Below are positions 8,897 to 17,845 of a DNA stretch of 42,558 nucleotides, piece by piece. Source of the DNA: CAYGZA01 sp964354135. Lineage in GTDB: Bacteria > Planctomycetota > Planctomycetia > Pirellulales > Thermoguttaceae. Numbering within the stretch: position 1 is the first letter of the stretch; every line of letters starts with the position of its first letter. The notes under the pieces were generated by a model. The model was not told the DNA's origin. It made no database searches and worked only from the letters and a program-made list of their open reading frames with translations. A program made the translations under genes and the position numbers. The stretch is taken from contig CAYGZA010000014.1 in the NCBI GenBank assembly GCA_964354135.1, positions 1 to 42,558 on the forward strand, given 5' to 3'.

Positions 8897-11800
8897 ATGA
8901 AGAAGCTCCAGCTACCGTGGGTGCTGGCATCGGTTGTGCTCTTCGGAGCGGTGGCGCCGGCGGATGCCGAGAACCGCCGACCCGCCATCCTGTTCTGCTC
9001 GCCACAGGGCGTTGCGTGGGGGTGGTTGGACCTCGACTATGCCCGCCAACTGCACCAGGCCGGCTTCGAGGTCGATTGGACGGAGGACTTGTCTGAAGTC
9101 ACATGGGAACGGGTCAAGAAGTACAACGTCCTCGTGATCTACGCGACGCCGGACTCGTTCGACGTGACCAACCGCGGGATGAAGCCGTCGCCCGAGAAGG
9201 CCAAGAGCTTTGCCGACCTCATCGACCGCTATGCGGCTGCGGGCGGCGGCGTGCTGCTCATGCCCACCGAGTGCAACATGCTCAAGCAGCAGGTGGTGGA
9301 CCTGACGGACCGGTGGGGCGCCCGGCTGCCCGTCGAGCTGATCGAGGAGAAGGACCCGGCCAAGCGCGGACACCTCACGCACGCCAGCCAGCAGGTGCCG
9401 CTGGCCTGGACCGACCAAGTCTTGCCCTCGCCGGTCAGCGCGGGAGTCAGGCAGATCTGGTACCCCATCAGCCCGGCCTACAACGCCCAGCAGTCGGGGC
9501 CGGTCGCGGTCGACGAGCATTGGCAGGTGGTCGTCAAGGGCTCGAAGACGACGGTCACCAAGCCGGTCGATCTGGCCAAATCGACGATGCCGGTCCTCGA
9601 AAACCCGTTCTCCCGGCCCGGCGGCGTCGCGGAGCCGGCATGGTTTGCCATCCGCGCGTACAAGAAAGGGCGTATCGCGCTGGTGAACCAGTGGCGGCAG
9701 TTCTCCGTCGGCTCGGGGACGAGATACATCTTCCAGCGGCAGGTCTTGACCCGGGGGTTCGGCGGCCGTCCCAGCGACTTCGGCCGGCTGCTGGAGAACA
9801 CCTACCGCTGGCTGGCGGAGCCGTCGCTTCAGAGCGCTGCCGTGGGCGGCTACGCGACCCCCGCCGGCCGGCTCGTCCCGCCCAACGCCGACCCCAAGGT
9901 GAGGAAGGAGTACGCCGACCAGTTCTGGCCCTACGACGCAGCGAAACTGAGCGCGGTCGAGGCGCCCGCGCACTTGCGGCTGTTCCGCGGCTTGATCGGC
10001 GCCAAGACGGCCTTCAGCACCGGCCGCGGCACGGTGGCCGACTATGCCAAGGCCGCCGTGACTGCCGGGCTCGATTTCCTCGTCTTCATGGACGATTTCG
10101 AAAAGCTCACGCCCGAGAAGCTCCGCCGGCTCACGGCCGAGTGCCGGCAGTCCTCCAGCGAGAAAATCAAGCTCTTCCCGGGCTTTTCCATCCGCAACAA
10201 CGTCGGCAACAGGATGTTCTTCTTCAGCCCCGACCCGGTGTGGGTGCCCGACTACTGCCTCACCGGGCCGGACAAGAGGGTCCTCTACATCCAGGAAGAA
10301 GACGGCAAGGGGAACTACACGGGCTACCTCACCCCGTTCCTCGATTGGGTGCTCAACAACTACCACGTCGAAAAGGGCCAGGTAGGCTACTACGATTTCG
10401 CCTCCAGTCCGCACGGGATGCGGATGCCGAATCTGCGGCTCTACGCCATGGCGGCCATCCGCACCTACCGGCAGGGGCGGCTCGTGGAGGACGTGACCGG
10501 CGCGTATCTCACCACGGCCCAAGGGACCATCCCGCCGGCCCCGGCCAGCGTCAACGAGGTGGCCGCGCCCGAAGAGCTGCTCCGCGAAGTCCGGGCCGGC
10601 CACGCCCTGGTGTGTGCCCAGGCACGCTCGCTGGACACCCTGTTTGCCGACGCGCTGCGATGGACCCACCAGTACGACGGGCCCAACGTCTTCATGTCCG
10701 ACGGACCCAAGATCCTGGCGTGGCCGGGCTGCCACCGGGTCTGGACGCTGGGGGCGGAGGAATTCGTCACCGGCCGATCCGTCATGCCGGCGCCGTTGGC
10801 CGTGGTCTCCGAGCGAGGGCTCAAGGAAATCTGCATCTACAACGGACAACAGCTCTTCCGGCGGTTCCTGCCCGAGGGCGCCAAGGAATTCCGCCGGACG
10901 CTGGTGCTCGACGGCACGGTACAGAAGAACCTCGTGCTCGTGGCCGAGGACCTCCAGGGCAAGCGGGCGATCAGCTTCGCCCGGCGGTGCTGGAAGGACG
11001 GGGCATTGGCCCCGTCGTTTTGCTCCGATCACGTCAACGACGGCACCATGGCCCTGACGCACGGGCCGTTTAGCTATTCGTGGATCCGCAATCCGGCCCT
11101 GCCGACGGACGTCGCCGGCGACACCTGGGACGGCGGTCCCACGGCCTCGCTGCCCTTGACCGGCTACCAGCAGACGGCTCCCGTGCTCCAATCCGACAAG
11201 GGCACCGAAGACGGGGCCCGCTTCGACCAGGTCCCGCTCCTGGAATTCTCCGACGAAGGGGCCCTGGCCGTGAGCAGCCCTCGCACGGAACTCTTCGATC
11301 CGAAGGTCAGCAACGTCGTCAACCCCTGGAACACCTACGGGCCGATCGGCGGGCCGTCGCGGCTGTTCGAGTACACCGAGCGCTACCGGGAGTACGTGCC
11401 GCCGACGGTCGGCTTCCCCCAGACCGGCTGGGCCGCCCCGGGCGTTCGGCAAGGCACCAATGCGGCTCTGTTTCTGAACGAGATCACCTTCAAGGAAGAC
11501 CTGAAGATCCACTCGCTCCGCCTGGGCCATACGGCCCTGAAACCGGCGGGGCGACTGGTGGTGGGAACCGGCACGAGCGTGCAGGTCCGCGATCCCGCTC
11601 AGCCGGGCAAGGACGAGGCGTTTCGACTCGATCGCGGCGATTGGCTCGGCCTGTTCAGCCCCGAGCCGGCCACGAGCAACCTCTTCGTCAACCGGGGTGA
11701 GCCCCTCCGGATGACGAGGCGCGGCCCGCTGTTGGAGTTTGACGCGGAGAAGGAGAACACCCAAGTCAAGCGCGGCGACCGCATCGTCATCGAGATCGCC

Positions 11801-12397
11801 GCGATCGGATTCCCGATCGACGTGGAGATCAAGACCGCGGAGGAGCTGCGGCGATTCCTGGAGTACCTGAAGAGCCCCCAGGGATTGCAGGTGGCGCGGG
11901 GCAAACGGCTGGACGGCCCGGGCCTGGTGGAGCTTGCCCCGGATGCCGATTCCGCCGTCGAGTTGAGCGTTCCCAAACCGGCGAGCAAGATGAGCTTCAC
12001 TCTCCCGTGCCGGATCGTCGGCTTGAATCCGCGCTGGTCCGCCGGCGTGTTCCAGAAGCAAGGATACGTGAAAGGCGACTACGGGTCCGGCGAGAACCGC
12101 TATCGCGCCCTCGGGCTCGACCTGGCTGGCTCAGCGTACCTGCCACTTTACGTCGACCGGGCGCCGGTGACCCACGTCGTCGCCGGGCACCCGGTGATCG
12201 CCGGGCCTGAAGCGAAAGATCTCTTCATCCAAGTGACGAAGGTCGGACAGAATCCCGACCGCTGGCACGTCTCGGTCAACAATCCCATGGACCGCCCGAT
12301 CACCACCTCGCTGCGGCGCGCCATGGCCCTGCCCGGCCTCGACCTCCCCGACCGGCCGATCACGCTCAAGCCGGGCGAGTACGTGGTGCTGCTGTAG
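8897..12397 (+). CDS. Large secreted protein with ThuA/amidotransferase-like N-terminus
   Basis: 1166 aa. The start at 8897 follows AAAGG and opens a signal peptide (about 1-25, ending VAPADA). Residues about 28-230 resemble a ThuA or class I glutamine-amidotransferase-like flavodoxin fold (RRPAILFCSPQG, YNVLVIYATPDSF, GGGVLLMPTE), without a visible catalytic Cys nucleophile elbow. A central part (about 360-640) has GTVADYAKAAVTAGLDFLVF and DDFE (Asp399), reminiscent of PHP/metal-dependent hydrolases but with few metal-binding histidines. The C-terminal 450 residues are beta-rich and unassigned. It probably acts outside the cytoplasm on a carbohydrate-related substrate, but no reaction can be named. 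It ends five bases before the stop of the convergent 107-aa gene. Confidence 0.7.
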   Translation: MKKLQLPWVLASVVLFGAVAPADAENRRPAILFCSPQGVAWGWLDLDYARQLHQAGFEVDWTEDLSEVTWERVKKYNVLVIYATPDSFDVTNRGMKPSPEKAKSFADLIDRYAAAGGGVLLMPTECNMLKQQVVDLTDRWGARLPVELIEEKDPAKRGHLTHASQQVPLAWTDQVLPSPVSAGVRQIWYPISPAYNAQQSGPVAVDEHWQVVVKGSKTTVTKPVDLAKSTMPVLENPFSRPGGVAEPAWFAIRAYKKGRIALVNQWRQFSVGSGTRYIFQRQVLTRGFGGRPSDFGRLLENTYRWLAEPSLQSAAVGGYATPAGRLVPPNADPKVRKEYADQFWPYDAAKLSAVEAPAHLRLFRGLIGAKTAFSTGRGTVADYAKAAVTAGLDFLVFMDDFEKLTPEKLRRLTAECRQSSSEKIKLFPGFSIRNNVGNRMFFFSPDPVWVPDYCLTGPDKRVLYIQEEDGKGNYTGYLTPFLDWVLNNYHVEKGQVGYYDFASSPHGMRMPNLRLYAMAAIRTYRQGRLVEDVTGAYLTTAQGTIPPAPASVNEVAAPEELLREVRAGHALVCAQARSLDTLFADALRWTHQYDGPNVFMSDGPKILAWPGCHRVWTLGAEEFVTGRSVMPAPLAVVSERGLKEICIYNGQQLFRRFLPEGAKEFRRTLVLDGTVQKNLVLVAEDLQGKRAISFARRCWKDGALAPSFCSDHVNDGTMALTHGPFSYSWIRNPALPTDVAGDTWDGGPTASLPLTGYQQTAPVLQSDKGTEDGARFDQVPLLEFSDEGALAVSSPRTELFDPKVSNVVNPWNTYGPIGGPSRLFEYTERYREYVPPTVGFPQTGWAAPGVRQGTNAALFLNEITFKEDLKIHSLRLGHTALKPAGRLVVGTGTSVQVRDPAQPGKDEAFRLDRGDWLGLFSPEPATSNLFVNRGEPLRMTRRGPLLEFDAEKENTQVKRGDRIVIEIAAIGFPIDVEIKTAEELRRFLEYLKSPQGLQVARGKRLDGPGLVELAPDADSAVELSVPKPASKMSFTLPCRIVGLNPRWSAGVFQKQGYVKGDYGSGENRYRALGLDLAGSAYLPLYVDRAPVTHVVAGHPVIAGPEAKDLFIQVTKVGQNPDRWHVSVNNPMDRPITTSLRRAMALPGLDLPDRPITLKPGEYVVLL

Positions 12398-12402
12398 CCG
12401 CC

Positions 12403-12726
12403 TTACCAGCCCATGACCATGTTGGACTCGATCACCTTGCGGGCCTGCTCCAAGTCGGTGCCGGTCTCCTGCATGTAGAGGCGGATGGCGTGGATCTTGT
12501 CGCCGGCGGCCTTGGCGAGGCAGTCGCGTGCCGCGGCGCAGGGGTCCAGCCCGCCCTTCATGCCCAGCGCGGCCTTGGAGATCACCCAAGTGTCGCGGGG
12601 CCGGCGGGCTATGCGGACCGCGGACTCCCGGGGATAAGTCGCTTGCACAATCGCCCGGGCCCCTTCCTCGTCTTCGGCCCAGGCGATGATGACATGTGCT
12701 TCCGTTTCCACTTCAAACAGGGGCAT
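12403..12726 (-). CDS. Small protein with L7/L12 C-terminal-like segment
   Basis: 107 aa, no signal peptide. The N-terminal half (MPLFEVETEAHVIIAWAEDE) looks like a small alpha/beta unit. The C-terminus, DKIHAIRLYMQETGTDLEQ followed by ARKVIES, closely resembles the alpha-helical motif of ribosomal protein L7/L12 C-terminal domains (KI..IK.....TGL.LKEAK..VE). Stand-alone proteins with this motif exist; their role is unclear. It is convergent with the 1166-aa gene, with only five bases between the stop codons. Confidence 0.6.
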   Translation of the reverse strand: MPLFEVETEAHVIIAWAEDEEGARAIVQATYPRESAVRIARRPRDTWVISKAALGMKGGLDPCAAARDCLAKAAGDKIHAIRLYMQETGTDLEQARKVIESNMVMGW

Positions 12727-12851
12727 GAAAGTTCTCCCAAGGGAACGTGCCGAGCGTGCGGCAGGGGGCAGTTTCCACTCAGCGGCTGTCCGAACCCGGG
12801 GACAGCCTCTCAGAGCATGGAAAACGCCGACCGGACACGATTGCCGGCCGA

Positions 12852-14123
12852 CTACTTTCCAATACAGTATAGGAACCGATCGGAGCGGAGCAAGAGCCGG
12901 TTGCCCGCAACCGCCGGCGTGGCGTTGAAGACGCTGGCGTCGTCGAGGCGGTTCCGGGCCAGTTCCTTGAACTCCGGCTCGGCGGCCAACAACACCACCC
13001 CGTCCTCGCGGCTGACGACCCAGAGCTTCCCATCGGCCACAATGGGGGACGCGTAGACCTTGTCTTTGCGGGCACGAATCTCCAGCCGCTCCTTGTAGAC
13101 CGTCTTTCCGGTTTTCGCGTCGATGCAGGCGGCAACCCCCGAGTGGTCGACCCAGTACAGGGCGCCACCGTAGTACACCGGGGTAGCCACTTTGGAGCCC
13201 TCGCCGGTTTCCCAGAGTATCCGGGTCTTGCTCACGTCGCCTTCGCCCCCGGCACGGATCGCCAAGGTTTGCGTCTTGCGCCCGCCGGTGACGAAAACCA
13301 CGTCCTCATGCGCGATCACCGCCGGGCAGATGTAGTCCTGCACGCCGCGGCACTCCCATCGCTTCTTGCCGGTGGCCGGATCCAGGCCAAGCACCAGGCC
13401 CTTGCTGCTCATGACCAACTCCTGGCGGCCGCCCGGCAAAGAAACCACCAACGGGGTGCATCGCGACTCGCTGATGCCGCCCGAGCGCCATACTTCCTTG
13501 CCGCTGGTCTTGTCCAAGGCCACCACGGCGCCGCTTTCGATGCAGGCATTGACGATCACGAGATTCTCGAAGAGGACCGGCGAGGCCGCGGAGCCCCAGT
13601 CGTGGGTCTTCGATCCGACCTCGGCCCGCCACAACTCCTCGCCGGAGACCTTGCAGGCGTGGACGCCGGAGCGCCCGAAGAACGCATAGACCGCTTGCCC
13701 GTCGCTTGCCGGCGTGGCCGAGGCGTAGCCGTGGTTTGTGATGAAGCTGCGGTAGTCCTGCTCCGGAAGCGTCGCCTTGCTCGCTCTGTCCCAGAGGATC
13801 TTGCCGTCGCCCAGGCCCACGCAGAGCACGTGGAGCTTCAGGTTCTCCAACTGGCCCGGCTCATCCTGGCTGAGCCCGTAGCCGCTGTAGCAGGTGAGGA
13901 AAACGCGATCGCCGACAACGATGGGGCTGGAGGCGCCGAACCCGGGCAAGGGCGTCTTCCAGAAAACGTTCTCCGTAGCGCTCCATTGGGCCGGCGGACT
14001 GCCCTCGGGGGCCACCCCGCTCCCATCGGGGCCGCGGAAACGCGGCCAGTCCGCACCCGTCAGGAGCAACGACCCAAGGCCGATCAGCACTAGCCACCGA
14101 CGCCGGAACGACACAGCGAACAT
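12852..14123 (-). CDS. Secreted PQQ-like beta-propeller protein
   Basis: 423 aa. The ATG at 14123 follows GCGAGG and starts a signal peptide (about 1-25, RRRWLVLIGLGSLLLTGA). Next comes DWPRFRGPDGSGV, the usual opening of planctomycete PQQ-like WD propellers. Repeated blade motifs follow (for example VVALDKTSGKEVWR, VLGLDPATGKKRWE, VAACIDAKTGKTVYK, NATPAVAGNRLLLRS). The blades resemble BamB and quinoprotein dehydrogenases, but the catalytic calcium and PQQ residues of the dehydrogenases are not evident, so an enzyme activity is not assigned. It is probably periplasmic or surface exposed. Confidence 0.85.
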   Translation of the reverse strand: MFAVSFRRRWLVLIGLGSLLLTGADWPRFRGPDGSGVAPEGSPPAQWSATENVFWKTPLPGFGASSPIVVGDRVFLTCYSGYGLSQDEPGQLENLKLHVLCVGLGDGKILWDRASKATLPEQDYRSFITNHGYASATPASDGQAVYAFFGRSGVHACKVSGEELWRAEVGSKTHDWGSAASPVLFENLVIVNACIESGAVVALDKTSGKEVWRSGGISESRCTPLVVSLPGGRQELVMSSKGLVLGLDPATGKKRWECRGVQDYICPAVIAHEDVVFVTGGRKTQTLAIRAGGEGDVSKTRILWETGEGSKVATPVYYGGALYWVDHSGVAACIDAKTGKTVYKERLEIRARKDKVYASPIVADGKLWVVSREDGVVLLAAEPEFKELARNRLDDASVFNATPAVAGNRLLLRSDRFLYCIGK

Positions 14124-14200
14124 AAACACCTCGCTTCTGTTAGGAAAGAGGTTCATCCGATATTTCCGGGAAACATCATGCCGCCTGGGCATTCACAGGG

Positions 14201-14272
14201 CAAGTACGGGTTCCTCTTCTCTGATTCTGCGACTCTGGGAAACCGCGAACAGAGAAGAGGAACCCGTACTTG
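14201..14272. repeat. 23-bp perfect inverted repeat
   Basis: The arm at 14201-14223 (begins CAAGTACGGGTTCC) is the exact reverse complement of 14250-14272, with a 26-nt loop. It is much longer than a usual terminator stem and has no T-run, so it looks like a REP-like or miniature mobile palindrome. It could still fold in RNA downstream of the glycosidase-like gene. Confidence 0.75.
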
Positions 14273-14388
14273 GCCTCGACGAATTGGCTCCTCGCGTCTC
14301 CGGGAATTATCGGTGGAACCAGAGAAAACAGGGCTCGGATTCGTACACCATCATGGTGGGTCTCGTGGCGCTCGGCCCACCCGGCAGT

Positions 14389-14412
14389 TCTACTACTCTA
14401 CTACTCTACTAC
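14389..14412. repeat. Octamer microsatellite
   Basis: Three tandem copies of TCTACTAC immediately before the stop codon side of the minus-strand glycosidase-like gene. The tract is outside the coding region. Confidence 0.7.
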
Positions 14413-14420
14413 TCCAACGC

Positions 14421-16904
14421 TCACTTCATCTCGATCACAGCCACGTCTTCGCCGCCGAGCGTGATTGTGGTCTTCCCGTCTTTCCACGCAATCGCTCGGC
14501 CGCTGAGCAACTCCCTGCTTGAACCGGGGGCCGCGCCTTCCAGCGTGATCGTCGCGGTGCGGCGCTCGGGGCTGTCGTTGAAGACGGTGAGGTAGCTCGG
14601 CCGGCTCCCTGCGTCCCCGGCACGCTCCGCTTTTCCCCAGCCACCCCCAAACCGCTCCACGTAGACCCGCTCGTCGCTCGATCGGGCCAGCGTAATCGGC
14701 TCCCAGCCCGCCTCGGCCACCTTCTTGCAGAGCGGGACGTACTTCTTGAAGAGCGGCCGATCGCGGTCATACAGCTCCGGCCGCGAGAAGTAATGCCCCT
14801 GAGAGGCGTTGTGGCTGAAGAAGCCCGGGAATATTCCGTAGGCCAGACATCGCTTCATGTACTTCTCGACCAGCTCGTGGGAGAACTTCTCGAACTCGGT
14901 GTTCATGAGGAAGCAGTAGGGCTTCCCTTTGCACAGGGCACGGCGGTAGAGCAGGTCGGCGTCGGACATGGGGCGCCACTGGCCGCCGGGGTTCCAGTTC
15001 GTCTCCGTGCCCGTCACTTCGCACATCGGGGCCAGCCAGCACAGCCGGTCCGGGGCGCCGTTGGCCATCATCAGCTTGCCCATGCCGTGGACGTCCTTGG
15101 CAATGCCGCGGACGTACTCGAAGGCCACCAGCCCGCGGAAAATGGCCGGCTTGTGCGTCTCGGGACAGAACACCAGCGGCGTGTCGGCGGCGGCAAAATG
15201 GTCGCGGCGGAAATCCAGCTCCCCGGTCACGTAGCCCTCGCTGGAGTCGATGTACTCGCCGTCCAAGTCGCCGTGGCGCTTGGGGCCGTAGAGCTGCCCG
15301 CGGCTCTTCTCGTTCCACTTGTTCTTGAAATCGGTGAACTCGCCGCGGATGCCCGGCATCGAGTTCATGCTCCAGACCGCGCCGTTGCACCACGGCGTAT
15401 CGAGGAGTTGGGCGAGCATCTGTCCAGCCGGGTCGTGGTAGCCGCTGGTCAATAGGGCCTTGGCCGAAGGGTTGCCTTTTTCCGCGAGTCTCCGGGCCTC
15501 GGCCAGCGCGGCCTCCATGGTCCGCGGCATCTCCTTGGGCATGGTCATCCACCAGGTCATGGGCTCGGTATAGCGGAACGTAATGATGCCGTGGGCGTCG
15601 TCCCACGCCGTCTCGTCGTTCCCTTCCTTGAACTTGAAGCCAAAATCCTCCCAGCCCTTCACCTTGCTGATGGCGGCGAACGGCATCCACAGCCCCTGCT
15701 CCGGCGTGCGGCAGCGGAAGGCGTCGGGGAAGATTTCGTAATAGCGCGCCAGCGCGCCGCGCATCCCCCAGTGCGAATCGAACGCGAAGAGGCAGAAGCG
15801 GATCCGCGCGCTCGGCTTTTCGGGCGAAAGGCCGATATCGTAGGCAAGGTACAGTTCCCCAGTGCCGGCGTGGTAGCCAATTCGATAGAAAGCCGGCTTG
15901 GCCACGTCAATGCCCAACGCAAGTCCGTTTCCCCACTTGTCGGCTACCGCACCCAGGGGATAGTACGAGAGCCGCCCGCTGGAACCAACCCGAAAACGGC
16001 TTGCGAGCGTGTACTCTCGCCCGGGATCAATCGGGATGCTGCGCCGCGGGTTCTCAAACCAGGAGAGCCCCTCCCGCCCCGGCTTGGGTCGGAAGGGACT
16101 CTCGGAAATACTGAACACGAGCGTCAGTGCACGGTCTTTGCCGGTCGTGTCTGAGAGCGTCATGTCCGCCATCGCGATGCCTGGGAGGGCGAACGTGCGG
16201 CCCCCTTCCTCCAGTTTCAGACCCATCGCCTCCCGGCTGATGCAGATGAAGTCACTTCCCGCGGCCACGTCACGGACCTGAAAGCAAATGTCCGGCGTTG
16301 TGCGGCAAACGACCGGCACGCCGTCGAAGATGACCGCCCCGGCCGGGGCCTTGACGACCCGCAACTCGGGATCGCGGAACAGCGCCTTGCCGCCGTGCCC
16401 GCGCAGGAGCATGTAGAAGCTGAGCCGCTTGACGGGCTTCTCGGGCAGGACGATCACCTCGCGCCGCTCCCAGTCGTGGGTGCCGGTGGCGAACGGGGCG
16501 GTCTGGCCCCAAAGCTGCGAGCCATCGGTAAACGTCAGATCGAGGTAGACGGAGTAGTCCGCCCCGGGCGAGCCGGTAACCGCCTCGGACTTGCTCCAGG
16601 CCGCGGCCACGATCGGCTCCGGTCTGATCTGCTTCAGCTCGACAGTCTGCATCACGCCGCGCCGGGCTGCGGTCTCGGCGCCGTTGTCGCAAACGAACCC
16701 ATCGGCCTCTCGCCGGAAACCCTGCTCATACGCGCCCCACTTGTCCGCCTTCAGCAGGTTTTCGCCGGTGGCCTTGGTGTTCAGCACGGCCTTGACGACC
16801 GTTCCATCGGACGGCGGCTTCTGGGCGGCGGTGCAGTCGAGCACCGTTGCCATTGCGGCCGCCAATGTCATTCCGCCAGCAAACCATGCAGGAGCTCGGA
16901 TCAT
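14421..16904 (-). CDS. Secreted glycoside-hydrolase-like protein
   Basis: 827 aa. The ATG at 16904 follows GGAGAG and starts a signal peptide (about 1-28, GGMTLAAAMATVLDCTAA). The N-terminal 180 residues look like a carbohydrate-binding-type beta sandwich. The middle part (about 380-740) looks like a TIM barrel, with acidic and aromatic segments such as GDLDGEYIDSSEGY and APMCEVTGTETNWNPGG. The final 80 residues form a beta-sandwich end typical of glycosidases (YLTVFNDSPE, VAVIEMK). I cannot name the GH family, and the catalytic acids are not fixed. It sits between the PQQ propeller and the SDR gene, all on the minus strand. Confidence 0.65.
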   Translation of the reverse strand: MIRAPAWFAGGMTLAAAMATVLDCTAAQKPPSDGTVVKAVLNTKATGENLLKADKWGAYEQGFRREADGFVCDNGAETAARRGVMQTVELKQIRPEPIVAAAWSKSEAVTGSPGADYSVYLDLTFTDGSQLWGQTAPFATGTHDWERREVIVLPEKPVKRLSFYMLLRGHGGKALFRDPELRVVKAPAGAVIFDGVPVVCRTTPDICFQVRDVAAGSDFICISREAMGLKLEEGGRTFALPGIAMADMTLSDTTGKDRALTLVFSISESPFRPKPGREGLSWFENPRRSIPIDPGREYTLASRFRVGSSGRLSYYPLGAVADKWGNGLALGIDVAKPAFYRIGYHAGTGELYLAYDIGLSPEKPSARIRFCLFAFDSHWGMRGALARYYEIFPDAFRCRTPEQGLWMPFAAISKVKGWEDFGFKFKEGNDETAWDDAHGIITFRYTEPMTWWMTMPKEMPRTMEAALAEARRLAEKGNPSAKALLTSGYHDPAGQMLAQLLDTPWCNGAVWSMNSMPGIRGEFTDFKNKWNEKSRGQLYGPKRHGDLDGEYIDSSEGYVTGELDFRRDHFAAADTPLVFCPETHKPAIFRGLVAFEYVRGIAKDVHGMGKLMMANGAPDRLCWLAPMCEVTGTETNWNPGGQWRPMSDADLLYRRALCKGKPYCFLMNTEFEKFSHELVEKYMKRCLAYGIFPGFFSHNASQGHYFSRPELYDRDRPLFKKYVPLCKKVAEAGWEPITLARSSDERVYVERFGGGWGKAERAGDAGSRPSYLTVFNDSPERRTATITLEGAAPGSSRELLSGRAIAWKDGKTTITLGGEDVAVIEMK

Positions 16905-16972
16905 CGCATTCTCTCCGCCAGTTGTCCGACCGGGACGCACCGCGCAAGCGCGGCGGCCAAACCGTGCCGAAT

Positions 16973-17004
16973 TCTCTATCTCTGCGTCTCCGCGTCTCTG
17001 CAGT
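16973..17004. repeat. Degenerate octamer tract
   Basis: Four imperfect copies of a TCTSYGTC-type octamer (TCTCTATC, TCTGCGTC, TCCGCGTC, TCTGCAGT) lie between the SDR stop and the upstream gene. It is a low-complexity intergenic repeat. Confidence 0.5.
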
Positions 17005-17019
17005 TCTTTCCCAAATGCT

Positions 17020-17769
17020 TCATGCGATCCGCATCGTCAGCCCGCCGTCGACGGTAAACGTCTCCCCGGTAATGTAGTCGTTGGCCGCCACTTCGGCAAT
17101 CAGCGTGGCGACCTGTTCCGGCGTCCCTTCGCGGTGGAGCGGGACGCGGTTATCGAGGTTGTGCTTCTTCTGCTCCGGCGTCATCTTGTCGTGGAACCGC
17201 GTGCGGATGATGCCCGGGGCAACGCAGTTGACGCGGACGTTGTCGTCGGCGTGTAGTCGCGCCAAGGCCCGGGCAAACTGCGGCAACGCCCCTTTGACCA
17301 CCTGGTACGCCAAAGCGAAATGGATGCCGCGGATGCCGGCCACCGAGGAGATCAGGACGATCGAGCCCTCTCCCCGTTTCTTCATCAGCGGCACGGCCGC
17401 CCGGCAAAGGTAGTAGATCGCGTGGACGTGGACGTCGAAGGCGTCGTACCACGCCTCGGGAGTGACCTCGAACAATCCGCCCGGCACCAAACCCCCGGCA
17501 CAGTGGACCAGGACGTCGACCGATCCGAGCCGCTCCGCCGTCTCGGCGACAGAGCGGGTGGCATCGTCCGGCCTGCCCATGTCGGCCACGATCGAGAAAG
17601 CGCGGTGGCCGAGGGCCTCGATTCGGGTGCGAATGGTCCGAGCTTCGTCGTCGTCGTGGCGGCCGGCGATGGCCACGTCGGCCCCGCGCCGGGCAAACTC
17701 AACCGCCGTGGCAGCACCAATGCCCTTGGTGCCGCCGGTCACTAGCACCACTTTGCCGGTTAGTTGCAT
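17020..17769 (-). CDS. Short-chain dehydrogenase/reductase (SDR)
   Basis: 249 aa, the usual length of a classical SDR. The Rossmann motif TGGTKGIG is at residues 11-18, catalytic Ser142 is in LISSVAG, and Tyr155 and Lys159 are in AYQVVKG. The NNAG motif is replaced by HCAGG. The ending GETFTVDGGLTMRIA is typical of the family. It catalyses an NAD(P)-dependent oxidation or reduction, substrate unknown; FabG-like or sugar/alcohol dehydrogenase roles are both possible. It is cytoplasmic. It lies 76 nt below the isochorismatase-ThuA gene on the same strand, so they may be one transcript. Confidence 0.92.
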   Translation of the reverse strand: MQLTGKVVLVTGGTKGIGAATAVEFARRGADVAIAGRHDDDEARTIRTRIEALGHRAFSIVADMGRPDDATRSVAETAERLGSVDVLVHCAGGLVPGGLFEVTPEAWYDAFDVHVHAIYYLCRAAVPLMKKRGEGSIVLISSVAGIRGIHFALAYQVVKGALPQFARALARLHADDNVRVNCVAPGIIRTRFHDKMTPEQKKHNLDNRVPLHREGTPEQVATLIAEVAANDYITGETFTVDGGLTMRIA

Positions 17770-17845
17770 AGTTCACTCCCAAGGTTGTCAAGGGGCCAAG
17801 AGGCGAGGGGCGAGGGTCGAGGGACTGGGGAGTAGGGACACGGAT

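Larger units (their letters stand above)
14124..14420. other. Intergenic region with palindrome and octamer repeat
   Basis: No convincing gene. It contains the 23-bp perfect inverted repeat at 14201-14272 and a triple octamer at 14389-14412, described separately. Confidence 0.7.

Noticed and set aside
8912..12061. A 1049-codon open frame on the minus strand inside the 1166-aa gene
   Set aside because: The composition is that of an antisense shadow in high-GC DNA (rich in Arg, Gly, His, Leu) and it shows no motif.
14201..14272. Rho-independent terminator
   Set aside because: The stem is very long with a 26-nt loop and no T-run follows on either strand.
14389..14412. CRISPR-like array
   Set aside because: The repeats are 8 bp with no spacers; it is a microsatellite.
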